Below, in pieces: positions 17,139-25,472 of a stretch of DNA of 64,000 bases. Origin of the DNA: Pseudorhodoferax sp032153935 (lineage in GTDB: Bacteria > Pseudomonadota > Gammaproteobacteria > Burkholderiales > Burkholderiaceae_C). The notes below the pieces were generated by a model. The model ran no database searches. It had not been told where the DNA came from and saw nothing but the letters and a program-made list of their open reading frames with translations. Numbering within the stretch: position 1 is the first letter of the stretch; each line of letters opens with the position of its first letter. The DNA is taken from the NCBI RefSeq assembly GCF_964253035.1, contig NZ_CAXUQL020000001.1, positions 620,001-684,000 on the forward strand. Direction: 5' to 3'. Position numbers and translations under genes: made by a program.

Positions 17139-17729
17139 ATGGTCGAACTGCAGCACAGCCAGCCCGATCCCGTACTACTCACACAGTTCCGCCTGCAGAA
17201 CCCTGCTGCCACGACGGCCGAATGGAGCAGCCAGGACTTCGCGCCAGCAAAGCGCGCCATCCGGTCGGCCCTACACATAGACCAGGGCGGGCTCTGCGCA
17301 TACTGCGAAAAGCCGCTTTCGGATGACGAAGGGCAAATCGACCACATCAAGCCCAAGAGTGGTCCCCAGGCTCACCCGCAACTGTGCTTCAGCTACCGTA
17401 ACCATGCCCATGGTTGCATCCACCCGAAGACTTGTGGCCAGAAGAAGAAGGATGGACTACTTCCCATCGAACCCGGCCCCGGCTGCAACGCCCTTTGGAC
17501 GCTGTCAACCGACGGCACTGTGGAACCTATCGCTGGCCTGACGCGATCTCAGCGCCACGCGGTGACGCAGACTCGCGGCATGCTGGGGCTCAACGCCGAC
17601 GCGAATCTCGTCGATGAACGAAAGCGTTGGTTCTCCAGCGCCCTCATGGTTCTTCGGCACACCCCTGACGACCTTGCCATCTTTTTGCAAACAGCTCCCT
17701 ACCGCCACATTCTGGCGACGGTGTTCTGA
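17139..17729 (+). CDS. ptuB: HNH endonuclease-like protein, Septu PtuB-like (TIGR02646 type)
   Basis: 196 residues. A zinc/HNH core runs LCAYCEKPLSDDEGQIDHIKPKS, with Cys53, Cys56 and the DHI histidine His69, followed by further Cys/His (HGCIHPKTCGQKKK) likely to bind metal, then a helical C-terminal half. This is the pattern of TIGR02646 proteins, the nuclease of Septu and of PtuAB-bearing retrons. It begins two bases after ptuA, so the two are an operon. No reverse transcriptase is nearby, so a stand-alone Septu-like pair is the better reading. Expected action is nucleic-acid cleavage on phage infection; not proven here. Confidence 0.78.
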   Translation: MVELQHSQPDPVLLTQFRLQNPAATTAEWSSQDFAPAKRAIRSALHIDQGGLCAYCEKPLSDDEGQIDHIKPKSGPQAHPQLCFSYRNHAHGCIHPKTCGQKKKDGLLPIEPGPGCNALWTLSTDGTVEPIAGLTRSQRHAVTQTRGMLGLNADANLVDERKRWFSSALMVLRHTPDDLAIFLQTAPYRHILATVF

Positions 17730-17933
17730 TGCACCGCGATGCCTGATGTGTGTGCCGCCGTTGGCGGCGGTGAGCGATGATCTTTGCGCAAATGGAGCAA
17801 CGATCCTGGCTGCCGGCATGCTCAAGACAACCGAGTTGGGATCACGGCAGACATCGACGTCGAATCGACCAACGGCTTTGATCAAGCGCTACAGCCAAAT
17901 GGGATGCCGGGATGCAGCGTTTGAGTCGGGCGC
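17730..17933. other. Intergenic region after ptuB
   Basis: 204 bases between the convergent ptuB and MATE genes. Composition is intermediate and there are short open frames on both strands, none with recognisable domains or a good ribosome-binding site. It may hold a decayed gene end from the acquired module. No terminator hairpin was obvious. Confidence 0.3.
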
Positions 17934-19319
17934 TCAGCGGGTCCAGCCGCCAAACCGGATCGCCCCCGCGATGATGGCCGCGTACAAGGCCAGGCTGGCC
18001 GCCACCACCCCATAGAACGCAGTGGCCGGCGCCTGCAGCCAGCCCACGCAGATCCAGCCACCGACGGCCACCACCACCAGCCGCGCCAGGCTGCCCACCA
18101 TCGGCCACAGCATGCGTCCAGCCCCCTGCGAGGCGAAGAACAGCGCCAGGCCCAGGCCGAACAGCCCGTAGCTGGCGCCGACGATGCGCAGGTACACGGC
18201 GCCCTGCGCACGCACCTGCGGGTCGGCCGTGAAGGCGTCCATCCACAAGCCCGGCGCCAGCGCGACCGCCAGGCCGATGGCGCCGGTGATCGCCGCGACC
18301 AGCCCGCCGCCCAGCCAGGCTGCGCGCACGGCACGCGCGGTCTGGCCTGCGCCCATGTTGGTGGCCACCAGGGTGGTCAGCGCGGTGCCGAAGCCGAAGG
18401 CGATGGGCACCAGGATGTACTCGAGCCGCGCCGCCACGCCGTAGCCGGCCAGCGCCAACGTGCCGTAGCTGCCCACCACGGCCGTGGCCAAGGCGATCGA
18501 ACCGTTGCTGATGACCGAGGTCAGCGCGGCCGGCAAGCCCACGCGCAGGATGCCGGCCAAGGCGGCGCGCTCGATGCGCCAGCCCCGGGCCCGCAGCGGC
18601 ACCGCCCCGTTCGGCCGCAGCAGCATGGCAGCCAGCACCAGCGCCGACGCGCCGTTGACGAACAGCAGGCTGAGCGCCGCGCCGGCCACGCCCAAGGCCG
18701 GCATCGGCCCCCAGCCGAACACCAGAGCCGGGCACAGCAGCAAATGCACCAGCGTGGAGCCGAGCATGAGCGCCGACGGCAACACCATGTTGCCGGCACC
18801 GCGCACGATGCCGGCCAGGACGTTGACGCCCCAGATCGCCAGCGCGCCGCCAAACATCACGTTCGAATACGCCATGGCCGCGTCGAGCGCGCCGCCATGC
18901 CCGCCCATCGCCGCGTAGACCGTGCGGCCCAAGCCCAGCAGTGCCAGCATGAACAACGCGGCCAGGACCAGCCCGACGAGCAGCGCATGGCGCGCCAGCT
19001 GCCCGGCATCCGCGGCGCGGCCCGCCCCCAGCGCGCGCGCCACCGCGGCCGTGGTGGCGCCGCCGATGCCTCCTGCCGACATCTGCATCATCAGCATCGA
19101 CAGCGGCAGCACCAGCGCCACACCGGCCAGCGCCTCGTGCCCGAGGCGGCCGAGGATGAAGCCGTCATAGCCGATCTGGATGGTCATGGCGAACAGGCCG
19201 ATCACGTTCGGCGTGGCCAGGCGCAGCAGCGTGGGCAGCAGCGGTGCGTGCAGCAGCTGCTGTGTGCGCTGAGGCGCCTGTGCCGAGGGCGAAGCAGGCA
19301 GGGCGGCGGCGGCGGCCAT
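17934..19319 (-). CDS. MATE-family efflux transporter
   Basis: 461-residue inner-membrane protein with about twelve hydrophobic segments in two MatE repeats (each about 220 residues; first starting LLRLATPNVIGLFAMTIQIGYDGFILGRLG, second around ILRVGLPAALTSVISNGSIALATAVVG). MATE proteins expel cationic drugs, dyes or metabolites using Na+ or H+. The ATG (19317-19319) is two bases after the stop of the SDR gene, so both form one unit with the TetR gene upstream and should be derepressed together. Substrate unknown. Confidence 0.88.
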   Translation of the reverse strand: MAAAAALPASPSAQAPQRTQQLLHAPLLPTLLRLATPNVIGLFAMTIQIGYDGFILGRLGHEALAGVALVLPLSMLMMQMSAGGIGGATTAAVARALGAGRAADAGQLARHALLVGLVLAALFMLALLGLGRTVYAAMGGHGGALDAAMAYSNVMFGGALAIWGVNVLAGIVRGAGNMVLPSALMLGSTLVHLLLCPALVFGWGPMPALGVAGAALSLLFVNGASALVLAAMLLRPNGAVPLRARGWRIERAALAGILRVGLPAALTSVISNGSIALATAVVGSYGTLALAGYGVAARLEYILVPIAFGFGTALTTLVATNMGAGQTARAVRAAWLGGGLVAAITGAIGLAVALAPGLWMDAFTADPQVRAQGAVYLRIVGASYGLFGLGLALFFASQGAGRMLWPMVGSLARLVVVAVGGWICVGWLQAPATAFYGVVAASLALYAAIIAGAIRFGGWTR

Positions 19320-19321
19320 GC

Positions 19322-20029
19322 TCAGCGCCTGATCTCGGCGAGGTACACGCCCGGCTCGGCCGACAGGCCCTGCTTGACCTGCCGTGTGAGCGCGTCGCCC
19401 AGCACCTCCTCGGCGCCGGCGGCCAGGCCATCGAAGGCGGCGCGCACGATCTCTTCGGGCGTGGATTTGGGCATCTCGATGCCACGCGCCAGGTCGGTGT
19501 CGACAAAACCCATGTGCAGGCCCAGCACCTGCGTGCCCTGGGCGCGCAACGCGTGGCGCAGGCCGTTGGTCAGCGACCACGCGGCGGACTTGCTGGAGCC
19601 GTAGACCGCCAGCACGGGCGAGCTGATCCAGCTGGCGACCGACAGCACGTTCAGGATGGCGCCGCCGCCATGGGCCTTGAGCACGGGCGCGAACGCACGC
19701 GCCAGCAGCAGCGGGCCGAAGTAGTTGGTCTCCAGCTGCGCGCGGGCGGCTTCCACGGCGCCATCGGCCAGGAAGTCGCCCATCAGCGCAATGCCGGCGT
19801 TGTTCACCAGCAGCGTCACGTCGCTGCAGCGCGCCGCCGCGGCCGCCACCTGCTCGGGCTTGGTGACGTCCAGCGCAACGGCCTCCACCCCCGCGAGCGT
19901 GATGCTGGCCGGATCGCGCGCAGCGGCGTAGACCTTGCGCGCGCCGCGCGCCAGCGCCTCGCGGGCGAAGGCCTGGCCGATGCCGCGATTGGCACCGGTG
20001 ATGAGGACGGTGGCGTTCTCGATGTGCAT
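19322..20029 (-). CDS. SDR family oxidoreductase
   Basis: 235-residue short-chain dehydrogenase/reductase. The cofactor motif TGANRGIG is near the N-terminus, NNAG in VTLLVNNAGIA, and the catalytic Ser/Tyr/Lys set appears as LSVASWIS...VYGSSKSAAW. The ATG at 20027-20029 is chosen because AAGGAG sits just upstream; an in-frame ATG at 20068 would place the operator at 20053-20070 inside the coding region. Coupled to the MATE gene, it may modify the toxic compound the pump exports, but the substrate is unknown. Confidence 0.88.
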   Translation of the reverse strand: MHIENATVLITGANRGIGQAFAREALARGARKVYAAARDPASITLAGVEAVALDVTKPEQVAAAAARCSDVTLLVNNAGIALMGDFLADGAVEAARAQLETNYFGPLLLARAFAPVLKAHGGGAILNVLSVASWISSPVLAVYGSSKSAAWSLTNGLRHALRAQGTQVLGLHMGFVDTDLARGIEMPKSTPEEIVRAAFDGLAAGAEEVLGDALTRQVKQGLSAEPGVYLAEIRR

Positions 20030-20052
20030 GGAAAGCTCCTTCGGGGTGGCTG

Positions 20053-20070
20053 ATATGACACTCGTCATAT
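20053..20070. promoter_or_regulatory. TetR operator candidate, site 2 (ATATGAC-ACTC-GTCATAT)
   Basis: Perfect inverted repeat with 7-bp arms and a 4-bp spacer, 23 bases upstream of the SDR start. The same half-sites and spacing recur at 20719-20736 in front of the TetR gene. Two matching operators in front of a TetR gene and its presumed targets make assignment to that regulator strong by position. Confidence 0.8.
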
Positions 20071-20109
20071 TTGTGGGTGCAGGATCGGCGAAATGGATCG
20101 GGTGGCGCG

Positions 20110-20697
20110 TCAGCGCGCGGGCGCCGTGTCGAACTGCGCCAGCAGGCTGCGGCGCGTGGTGGCCAGCAGCGCGCGGCCTTCGGCGTTGTCGCCCAGCACG
20201 CGCGCCAGCTGCAGCGCGCCGACCAACTGGCCGGCCACCACGCCGGCCTGCTCAGCCGCCTCGTCCGGCAAGGCGCGCCGCACGGCGGCCACCAGTCGGC
20301 GCACGCGCTCGGCCGCAGCCTGCGCCACTTCGGCCGACTGGCGCGGCATCTCCGAGGCCAGGGCCGCCACCGGGCAACCCTGCGTGGTGCCGGCGAGGTG
20401 GCTGTCTGCCAGGTAGGCATCGACCAGGGCACGCAGGGGGCTGGCGCCGCGCGCCTGGCGCTGCGCCGTGCTCTTGGCCAGGCGCGCCGCGCTGTCGCGC
20501 CCGGCATGTTCGATGGCCTCGCACAGCAGCGCGTCGCGCGAGGCGAAGTGGGCGTAGAAGCCGCCGTGCGTGAGGCCGGCGCGCTTCATCACGTCGGCCA
20601 CGCCCACACCCCAGAAACCGGCCTCGCGCATGACGCTGGCCGCCGTCTCGACGATGCGGTCGTGCGTCAGCTGCTTGCGGCTCGGTGCGGTGTCCAT
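20110..20697 (-). CDS. TetR/AcrR family transcriptional repressor
   Basis: 195 residues. N-terminal TetR helix-turn-helix at about residues 8-55 (THDRIVETAASVMREAGFWGVGVADVMKRAGLTHGGFYAHFASRDALLCEA), then an all-helical ligand domain containing the TTQGCPVAALASEM block seen in repressors of SDR/efflux units. The ATG at 20695-20697 is preferred; an ATG at 20715 is also in frame. It lies immediately upstream of the SDR-MATE pair in the same orientation. Matching operators before itself and before the SDR gene indicate autoregulation plus control of the pump unit. Confidence 0.92.
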   Translation of the reverse strand: MDTAPSRKQLTHDRIVETAASVMREAGFWGVGVADVMKRAGLTHGGFYAHFASRDALLCEAIEHAGRDSAARLAKSTAQRQARGASPLRALVDAYLADSHLAGTTQGCPVAALASEMPRQSAEVAQAAAERVRRLVAAVRRALPDEAAEQAGVVAGQLVGALQLARVLGDNAEGRALLATTRRSLLAQFDTAPAR

Positions 20698-20718
20698 GGG
20701 GTCGCAAGATAGCACGAA

Positions 20719-20736
20719 ATATGATGATCGTCATAT
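20719..20736. promoter_or_regulatory. TetR operator candidate, site 1 (ATATGAT-GATC-GTCATAT)
   Basis: Inverted repeat with near-perfect 7-bp arms, a 4-bp spacer and two further flanking symmetric A/T bases on each side, 22 bases upstream of the TetR start and 81 bases before the divergent gshA. It shares both half-sites with the site at 20053-20070. Confidence 0.8.
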
Positions 20737-20816
20737 TTGCGATGCTTGCATCCTGGCTGCGTCACCCCATATCCCTAGAATTCGCCCGAATACTCCATCC
20801 GCAAGGATCCTCTTTC

Positions 20817-22109
20817 ATGGTTCCCCACCTCATCACCGCACTGACCGGGCCGATCAACGAGCTCGAGCAGCGCATCCTCGATTCCACGCCGGCCATCGAA
20901 CGCTGGTTCCGGCTGGAGTGGATGGAACACACACCGCCGTTCTACTGTTCCGTGGACATCCGCAACGCCGGCTTCAAGCTCGCGCCGGTGGACACCAACC
21001 TGTTCCCGGGGGGCTGGAACAACCTCACGCAGCCCATGCTGCCGCTGGCCGTGCAGTCGGCCATGGCTGCCATCGAGAAGATCTGCCCCGAGGCCAAGAA
21101 CCTGCTGCTGATCCCCGAGAACCACAGCCGCAACACCTTCTACCTGGCCAACGTGGCGCAGCTGCAGCGCATCTTCCACATGGCCGGCCTGAACGTGCGC
21201 GTGGGCTCGATCGATCCGGAGATCAAGGAAACCAAGACCATCCAGCTGCCCACCGGCGAGGAGCTCACGCTGGAGCCCGTGGTGCGCAGCAAGCGCCGCC
21301 TGGGGCTGAAGAACTTCGACCCCTGCACCATCCTGCTCAACAACGACCTGTCGGCCGGCGCGCCCGGCATCCTGGAAGACCTGCACGAGCAGTACCTGCT
21401 GCCGCCGCTGCACGCGGGCTGGTCGGTGCGGCGCAAGAGCCGGCATTTCCAGAGCTACGAGGAGGTTTCCAAGCGCTTCGGCAAGCTGCTGGGCATCGAC
21501 CCCTGGCTGATCAACCCGATGTTCGCCAAGTGCGGCGAGGTCGACTTCGCCGAAGGCGCGGGCATGGACTGCCTGCAGACCAACGTGGATGCGCTGCTGA
21601 CCAAGGTGCGCCGCAAGTACAAGGAGTACGGCATCAACGAGAAGCCCTTCGTGGTCGTGAAGGCCGACAACGGCACTTACGGCATGGGCATCATGACCGT
21701 GCACGACGCCGCCGAACTGGACAACCTGAACCGCAAGTCGCGCAACAAGATGGCCGTGGTCAAGGACGGCCAGCCCGTGCACAACGTGATCATCCAGGAA
21801 GGCGTGCTGACCGCCGAGCGCATGCACGACGCCATGGCCGAGCCGGTGGTCTACATGATGGACCGCTACGTGGTCGGTGGTTTCTACCGTGTGCATGCCG
21901 ACCGCGGCCCCGACGAGAACCTCAACGCGCCAGGCTCGCGCTTCGTGCCATTGGCTTTTGCCGAGAGTACGCACTTACCCCAACACGGCATGAAGCCAGG
22001 CGCCAGCGCGCCGAACCGCTTCTACATGTATGGGGTGATCGGCCGGCTGGCCATGGTCGCGGCCAGCTACGAACTCGAAGCCACGGACCCGGAGGCCGAG
22101 GTCTACTGA
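20817..22109 (+). CDS. gshA: Glutamate--cysteine ligase (proteobacterial TIGR02049-type)
   Basis: 430 residues catalysing the first step of glutathione synthesis, joining glutamate and cysteine with ATP. The sequence matches the GshA class typical of beta- and some gammaproteobacteria (FYCSVDIRNAGFKLAPVDTNLFPGGWNNL, IPENHSRNTFYLANV, FVVVKADNGTYGMGIMTV, GGFYRVHADRG) rather than the E. coli GshA class. The ATG at 20817 follows AAGGA by about ten bases. The partner gshB is 8.6 kb downstream, with kup and other genes between. The TetR operator at 20719-20736 sits in its upstream region and could affect it. Confidence 0.95.
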   Translation: MVPHLITALTGPINELEQRILDSTPAIERWFRLEWMEHTPPFYCSVDIRNAGFKLAPVDTNLFPGGWNNLTQPMLPLAVQSAMAAIEKICPEAKNLLLIPENHSRNTFYLANVAQLQRIFHMAGLNVRVGSIDPEIKETKTIQLPTGEELTLEPVVRSKRRLGLKNFDPCTILLNNDLSAGAPGILEDLHEQYLLPPLHAGWSVRRKSRHFQSYEEVSKRFGKLLGIDPWLINPMFAKCGEVDFAEGAGMDCLQTNVDALLTKVRRKYKEYGINEKPFVVVKADNGTYGMGIMTVHDAAELDNLNRKSRNKMAVVKDGQPVHNVIIQEGVLTAERMHDAMAEPVVYMMDRYVVGGFYRVHADRGPDENLNAPGSRFVPLAFAESTHLPQHGMKPGASAPNRFYMYGVIGRLAMVAASYELEATDPEAEVY

Positions 22110-22237
22110 CACCGTGAACAGGGAAGTTGCTGCAGTGCAACATAGGCACCGCGGTGGCTTGCCGGCTTCAGGGCGAAGCGCACAATAGCCGTCCCGCGAA
22201 ACACCAGCCGCTGGCCCCACGGCCGAGCGGCTTTCCT

Positions 22238-24106
22238 TTGCAACACGCAAAAACCCCGCTCGCGGCGCTCACCCTGGGCGCCATCGGTGTCGTCTACGGC
22301 GACATCGGCACCAGCGTCCTGTACGCGGTCAAGGAAATCTTCGGCTCCGGCCATGTGCCGTTCACGGTGGACAACGTCTACGGCGTGCTGTCCATCCTGT
22401 TCTGGACGCTGACCGTCATCGTCTCGCTCAAGTACGTGGTACTGGTGCTGCGCGCCGACAACGCCGGCGAAGGCGGCCTGGTCGCCATGCTGGCGCTGGC
22501 CTCGCAGTCGGTGAAGGACAAACCCAAGCTGCGCCAGGTGCTGCTCCTGGTCGGCATCTTCGGCACCTGTTTGTTCTATGGCGACGGCGTGATCACACCG
22601 GCCATCTCGGTGCTGTCGGCCGTGGAAGGCCTGGAAGTGGTGTCGCCAGCGTTCCGCAAGGCCGTCATTCCGCTCACGCTGGTGATCCTGTTCGCGCTGT
22701 TCGCGGTGCAGAAGCGCGGCACCACCGGCATCGGCAAGTTCTTCGGCCCACTGACGCTGCTGTGGTTCATCGCCATCGCGCTGCTGGGCATCTCGCACAT
22801 CTGGCACCACCCCGAGATCCTGTACGCGCTGAGCCCGCACCACGCGCTGCGCTTCTTGTGGAACAACCCCGGCACCACCTTCATCATCCTGGGCGCGGTG
22901 GTGCTGGCCGTGACCGGCGCAGAAGCGCTGTATGCCGACCTGGGCCACTTCGGCAAGCGGCCGATCCGCTTGGCCTGGTTCAGCGTGGTCATGCCGGCGC
23001 TCACGCTGAACTACTTCGGCCAGGGCGCGCTGCTGCTGCGCGAGCCCGAGGCGGTGAAGAACCCTTTCTTCATGATGGCGCCCGAATGGGCGCTGCTGCC
23101 GCTGGTCTGCATGGCCACGGTGGCCGCGGTGATCGCCTCGCAGGCACTGATCACGGGTGCGTTCTCGGTCACCAAGCAGGTGATCCAGCTCGGCTACCTG
23201 CCGCGTCTGCAGATCCAGCACACCAGCGTCAAGGCGACCGGGCAGATCTACATCCCCTTCATCAACTGGGGGCTGTTCCTGGCCATCGTGCTGGCCGTGG
23301 TGATGTTCAGGTCGTCCAGCAACCTGGCGGCGGCCTACGGCATCGCGGTGTGCACCGACATGCTGATCACCACGGTGCTGACCTTCTTCGTCGTGCGCTA
23401 CGGCTGGAAGTACCCGCTGTGGCTGTGCCTGCTGGCCACGGGCTTCTTCTTCATCGTCGACTTCGCGTTCTGGGCCTCCAACCTCATGAAGCTGTTCGAC
23501 GGCGGCTGGTTCCCGCTGTTCATCGGCGGCATGATGTTCATGATCATGATGACCTGGCACGAGGGCCGGCGCCTGCTCAACGAGGCGCTGCGCGCCAACG
23601 CCATCGACCTCAAGAGCTTCCTCGAATCGGTGTTCGTGGCCCCGCCCGCACGCGTGGAAGGCACGGCGGTGTTCCTGACGGCCGAGCCCGGCAGCGTGCC
23701 CAACGCGCTGCTGCACAACCTCAAGCACAACAAGGTGCTGCACGAGACCAATTTGTTCGTCACCGTGCGCAGCCACGAACGGCCTTGGATCGGCATGGAC
23801 AAGCGCCTGCAGATCGAGGCCCTGGGCCACGACTGCTGGCAGGTGGTGCTGCACTACGGCTTCAAGAACGACCCGGACCTGCCGCGCGCACTGGAGCAGA
23901 TGCGCGGACGCGGCTGCGAAATGGAGACCATGACGACGAGCTACTTCCTGTCGCGCGACATGGTGGTGCCCACGCTGGGTACCGGCATGGCGCCCTGGCG
24001 CGAGAAGCTGTTCGCCCAGATGCACCTGAACGCGAGCGCCGCTGCGGACTTCCTCAAGCTGCCCAGCAACGCCGTCGTCGAGTTGGGCTCCAAGGTCGAG
24101 ATCTGA
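22238..24106 (+). CDS. kup: Low-affinity potassium transporter Kup
   Basis: 622 residues if started at the TTG at 22238, equal to the length I recall for E. coli Kup. The inner-membrane domain (about twelve segments, residues 1-430) contains GVVYGDIGTSVLYAVKEIF, LFYGDGVITPAISVLSAVEG and TGAEALYADLGHFGKRP, the conserved K+/H+ symport motifs; the cytoplasmic C-terminal domain runs from about 450. An earlier in-frame TTG at 22127 would add 37 residues without family similarity, so it is rejected. No good ribosome-binding site is seen for either. Third potassium-related system in the window along with Trk and Kdp. Confidence 0.93.
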   Translation: MQHAKTPLAALTLGAIGVVYGDIGTSVLYAVKEIFGSGHVPFTVDNVYGVLSILFWTLTVIVSLKYVVLVLRADNAGEGGLVAMLALASQSVKDKPKLRQVLLLVGIFGTCLFYGDGVITPAISVLSAVEGLEVVSPAFRKAVIPLTLVILFALFAVQKRGTTGIGKFFGPLTLLWFIAIALLGISHIWHHPEILYALSPHHALRFLWNNPGTTFIILGAVVLAVTGAEALYADLGHFGKRPIRLAWFSVVMPALTLNYFGQGALLLREPEAVKNPFFMMAPEWALLPLVCMATVAAVIASQALITGAFSVTKQVIQLGYLPRLQIQHTSVKATGQIYIPFINWGLFLAIVLAVVMFRSSSNLAAAYGIAVCTDMLITTVLTFFVVRYGWKYPLWLCLLATGFFFIVDFAFWASNLMKLFDGGWFPLFIGGMMFMIMMTWHEGRRLLNEALRANAIDLKSFLESVFVAPPARVEGTAVFLTAEPGSVPNALLHNLKHNKVLHETNLFVTVRSHERPWIGMDKRLQIEALGHDCWQVVLHYGFKNDPDLPRALEQMRGRGCEMETMTTSYFLSRDMVVPTLGTGMAPWREKLFAQMHLNASAAADFLKLPSNAVVELGSKVEI

Positions 24107-24327
24107 GAACGTGTGAACGAACCGCTCACACCCACGCGAGGCCCCCGATGAGCATTCGTTTCCCTCATGATTGCTGCGCCCAGGGCCTCGCCCTTCGGGC
24201 CGGGGCGCGCCGGGCCACATGCGGGCGTTGCAGTCCTTGCCCGGGCACAAGCCCGGGCTGCGGCCTGCGCCTACGCCTGCGGCCCGCCGCACCCCGTCGT
24301 GGGCGCGATCGGTTCATTCACACGTTC
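24107..24327. mobile_element. MITE-like 221-bp element with 18-bp terminal inverted repeats
   Basis: The left end GAACGTGTGAACGAACCG (24107-24124) is matched by the inverse complement of 24310-24327 at 17 of 18 positions. The inside contains further GC-rich palindromes (CCTCGCCCTTCGGGCCGGGG; CCCGGGCACAAGCCCGGG) and no open frame with family resemblance. It begins directly after the kup stop. The layout fits a miniature inverted-repeat element or a large structured terminator; no target duplication is clear, since the bases next to the two ends differ slightly (CTGA and TCTGA on the + strand). Confidence 0.5.
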
Positions 24328-24341
24328 TGAGCCGGCCATGC

Positions 24342-24373
24342 AAAAGGCCCGCGCCTTGCGGCGCGGGCCTTTT
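24342..24373 (-). terminator. Rho-independent terminator of DUF4148 gene 1 (bidirectional)
   Basis: Perfect hairpin with arms AAAAGGCCCGCGCC and its complement around the loop TTGC, with T-tracts on both strands. Located 23 bases after the stop of the minus-strand DUF4148 gene at 24397. The identical stem-loop follows each of the other two DUF4148 genes. Confidence 0.88.
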
Positions 24374-24396
24374 GCGTTCTGTGCGAAGCGCGAGGA

Positions 24397-24831
24397 TCAG
24401 ACTTCGCCGCCAGGCAGGTCGCCGGCGCGCAGGGCACGCACCGCCTCGGCGTGCACGGCTTCGCGGGTCAGCAGGCTCTTGGAGGGGCGGTAGCCGATGT
24501 CGGCACCTTCGCCAGCCGGGGCCAGTTGGTGGCTCCGGGCGGCAGCCAGGTATTCGCCCTGGACTTGCTCGCGGGTCACCGTGCTGGGCTTGGCAGAGGC
24601 CACAACGCCTGCCTCACCGACTTCACCGGTGGCGACGAGCTGGTGGTTGCGCTGGGCTTGCAGGAGTTCGTTGCGCACGGCTTCGCGGCTCAGGCCGCCG
24701 GACGAAGCGGCTGCCACCGGCGGGATGTAGCCGACTTCACCACTGGCGTTCACACCGCCGCCAGCGAATGCGGGCGCTGCGACCAGGCCGGCTGCGGCGA
24801 GCAGGGCGGAGGCGAGGATCTTGGTGTTCAT
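24397..24831 (-). CDS. DUF4148 family exported protein (copy 1)
   Basis: 144 residues. A signal peptide MNTKILASALLAAAGLVAAPAFA precedes a mature part with GEVGYIPP and repeated helical units of the form LTREAV-x-EL-x-QA-R-x-x-L (residues about 48-65, 88-105, 118-135), three in this copy. DUF4148 proteins are small periplasmic or secreted proteins of unknown role, often multiple per genome in Burkholderiales. The ATG at 24829-24831 follows AAGGAA. This copy has one more repeat unit than its two downstream neighbours, so it is the diverged member of the tandem set. Confidence 0.85.
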   Translation of the reverse strand: MNTKILASALLAAAGLVAAPAFAGGGVNASGEVGYIPPVAAASSGGLSREAVRNELLQAQRNHQLVATGEVGEAGVVASAKPSTVTREQVQGEYLAAARSHQLAPAGEGADIGYRPSKSLLTREAVHAEAVRALRAGDLPGGEV

Positions 24832-24906
24832 GGTGTTTTCCTTCATTGACATTGACGATGGAATGAAGTTTAAAAACTGTGACACGATTGAAAAAGCCTG
24901 TTCAAG

Positions 24907-24936
24907 GCAAAGCATCGTTTCCTTTCAAGCAACAGT
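24907..24936 (-). promoter_or_regulatory. Conserved 30-bp upstream block of DUF4148 genes, copy 1
   Basis: On the + strand GCAAAGCATCGTTTC-N5-AAGCAACAGT; the same 30-bp pattern is at 25473-25502 and 26048-26077, each upstream of a DUF4148 gene. Here it lies 76 bases before the start. Conservation outside the coding region suggests a common promoter or operator. Confidence 0.55.
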
Positions 24937-24959
24937 ACGTCGGAACTTTTCGCCCATGC

Positions 24960-24987
24960 AAAAGGCCCGCGCCTTGCGGCGCGGGCC
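24960..24987 (-). terminator. Rho-independent terminator of DUF4148 gene 2
   Basis: Hairpin with 10-bp arms GGCCCGCGCC around a TTGC loop; on the minus strand it ends in TTTT, so it terminates the gene ending at 25012, 24 bases away. Same stem and loop as the terminators of copies 1 and 3. Confidence 0.88.
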
Positions 24988-25011
24988 CTGGTCGGCACGG
25001 TTGCGAAACGC

Positions 25012-25326
25012 TCAGACTTCGCCGCCACCCAGCAGGCCATGGCGCACGGCGTACACGGCTTCGGCGCGCACGGCGTCGCGGGTCAAGCTGCTCTTGGCGG
25101 TGGCCACGGCGCCGATGTCGGCGCCTTCGCCGGCTTCCGGCAGCATGCCGCTGCGTTCGGCTTGCAGGTACTCGGCACGCACGGCAGCACGGGTCAGATC
25201 GCTCTTGACCGAGCTGACTTGCGGCACGTAGCCGACTTCACCGCTGATGTTGTCGCCAGCAAAGCTGGGGGCTGCGGCGAAACCGGCGGCGGCGATCAGG
25301 GCGGAGGCAAGAAACTTCGTGTTCAT
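25012..25326 (-). CDS. DUF4148 family exported protein (copy 2)
   Basis: 104 residues: signal peptide MNTKFLASALIAAAGFAAAPSFAG, then GDNISGEVGYVPQVSS, and two helical repeat units (LTRAAVRAEYLQAERSG; LTRDAVRAEAVYAVRHG) ending in GGEV. It is nearly identical to copy 3 at 25594, so the two arose by a recent duplication. The ATG at 25324-25326 follows GAAAGGAATC. Function unknown; predicted periplasmic. Confidence 0.87.
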   Translation of the reverse strand: MNTKFLASALIAAAGFAAAPSFAGDNISGEVGYVPQVSSVKSDLTRAAVRAEYLQAERSGMLPEAGEGADIGAVATAKSSLTRDAVRAEAVYAVRHGLLGGGEV

Positions 25327-25472
25327 GATGGATTCCTTTCGGTGGTGAGGACAACTTCCCGTTCGGCGGAGCCGGACCCTTTGTCCCGCGCCGTCTCGAC
25401 GAGTCGTGTCGTGCGCCTCATCGATGGGTCCAATTGTCGAAGCCGCACCCCGAAAGAAAAACCGTGCAGCGG

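Noticed and set aside
15706..17729. Retron of the PtuAB effector type
   Set aside because: No reverse transcriptase or msr/msd-like structured RNA is seen upstream or downstream; a two-gene Septu-like pair fits better.
17730..17933. Short open frames that might be a third Septu gene
   Set aside because: None has a domain, ribosome-binding site or codon use to support it; treated as intergenic, possibly decayed.
22127..22237. Upstream TTG start for kup adding 37 residues
   Set aside because: The extra residues show no Kup similarity, while the TTG at 22238 gives the family's normal N-terminus and length.
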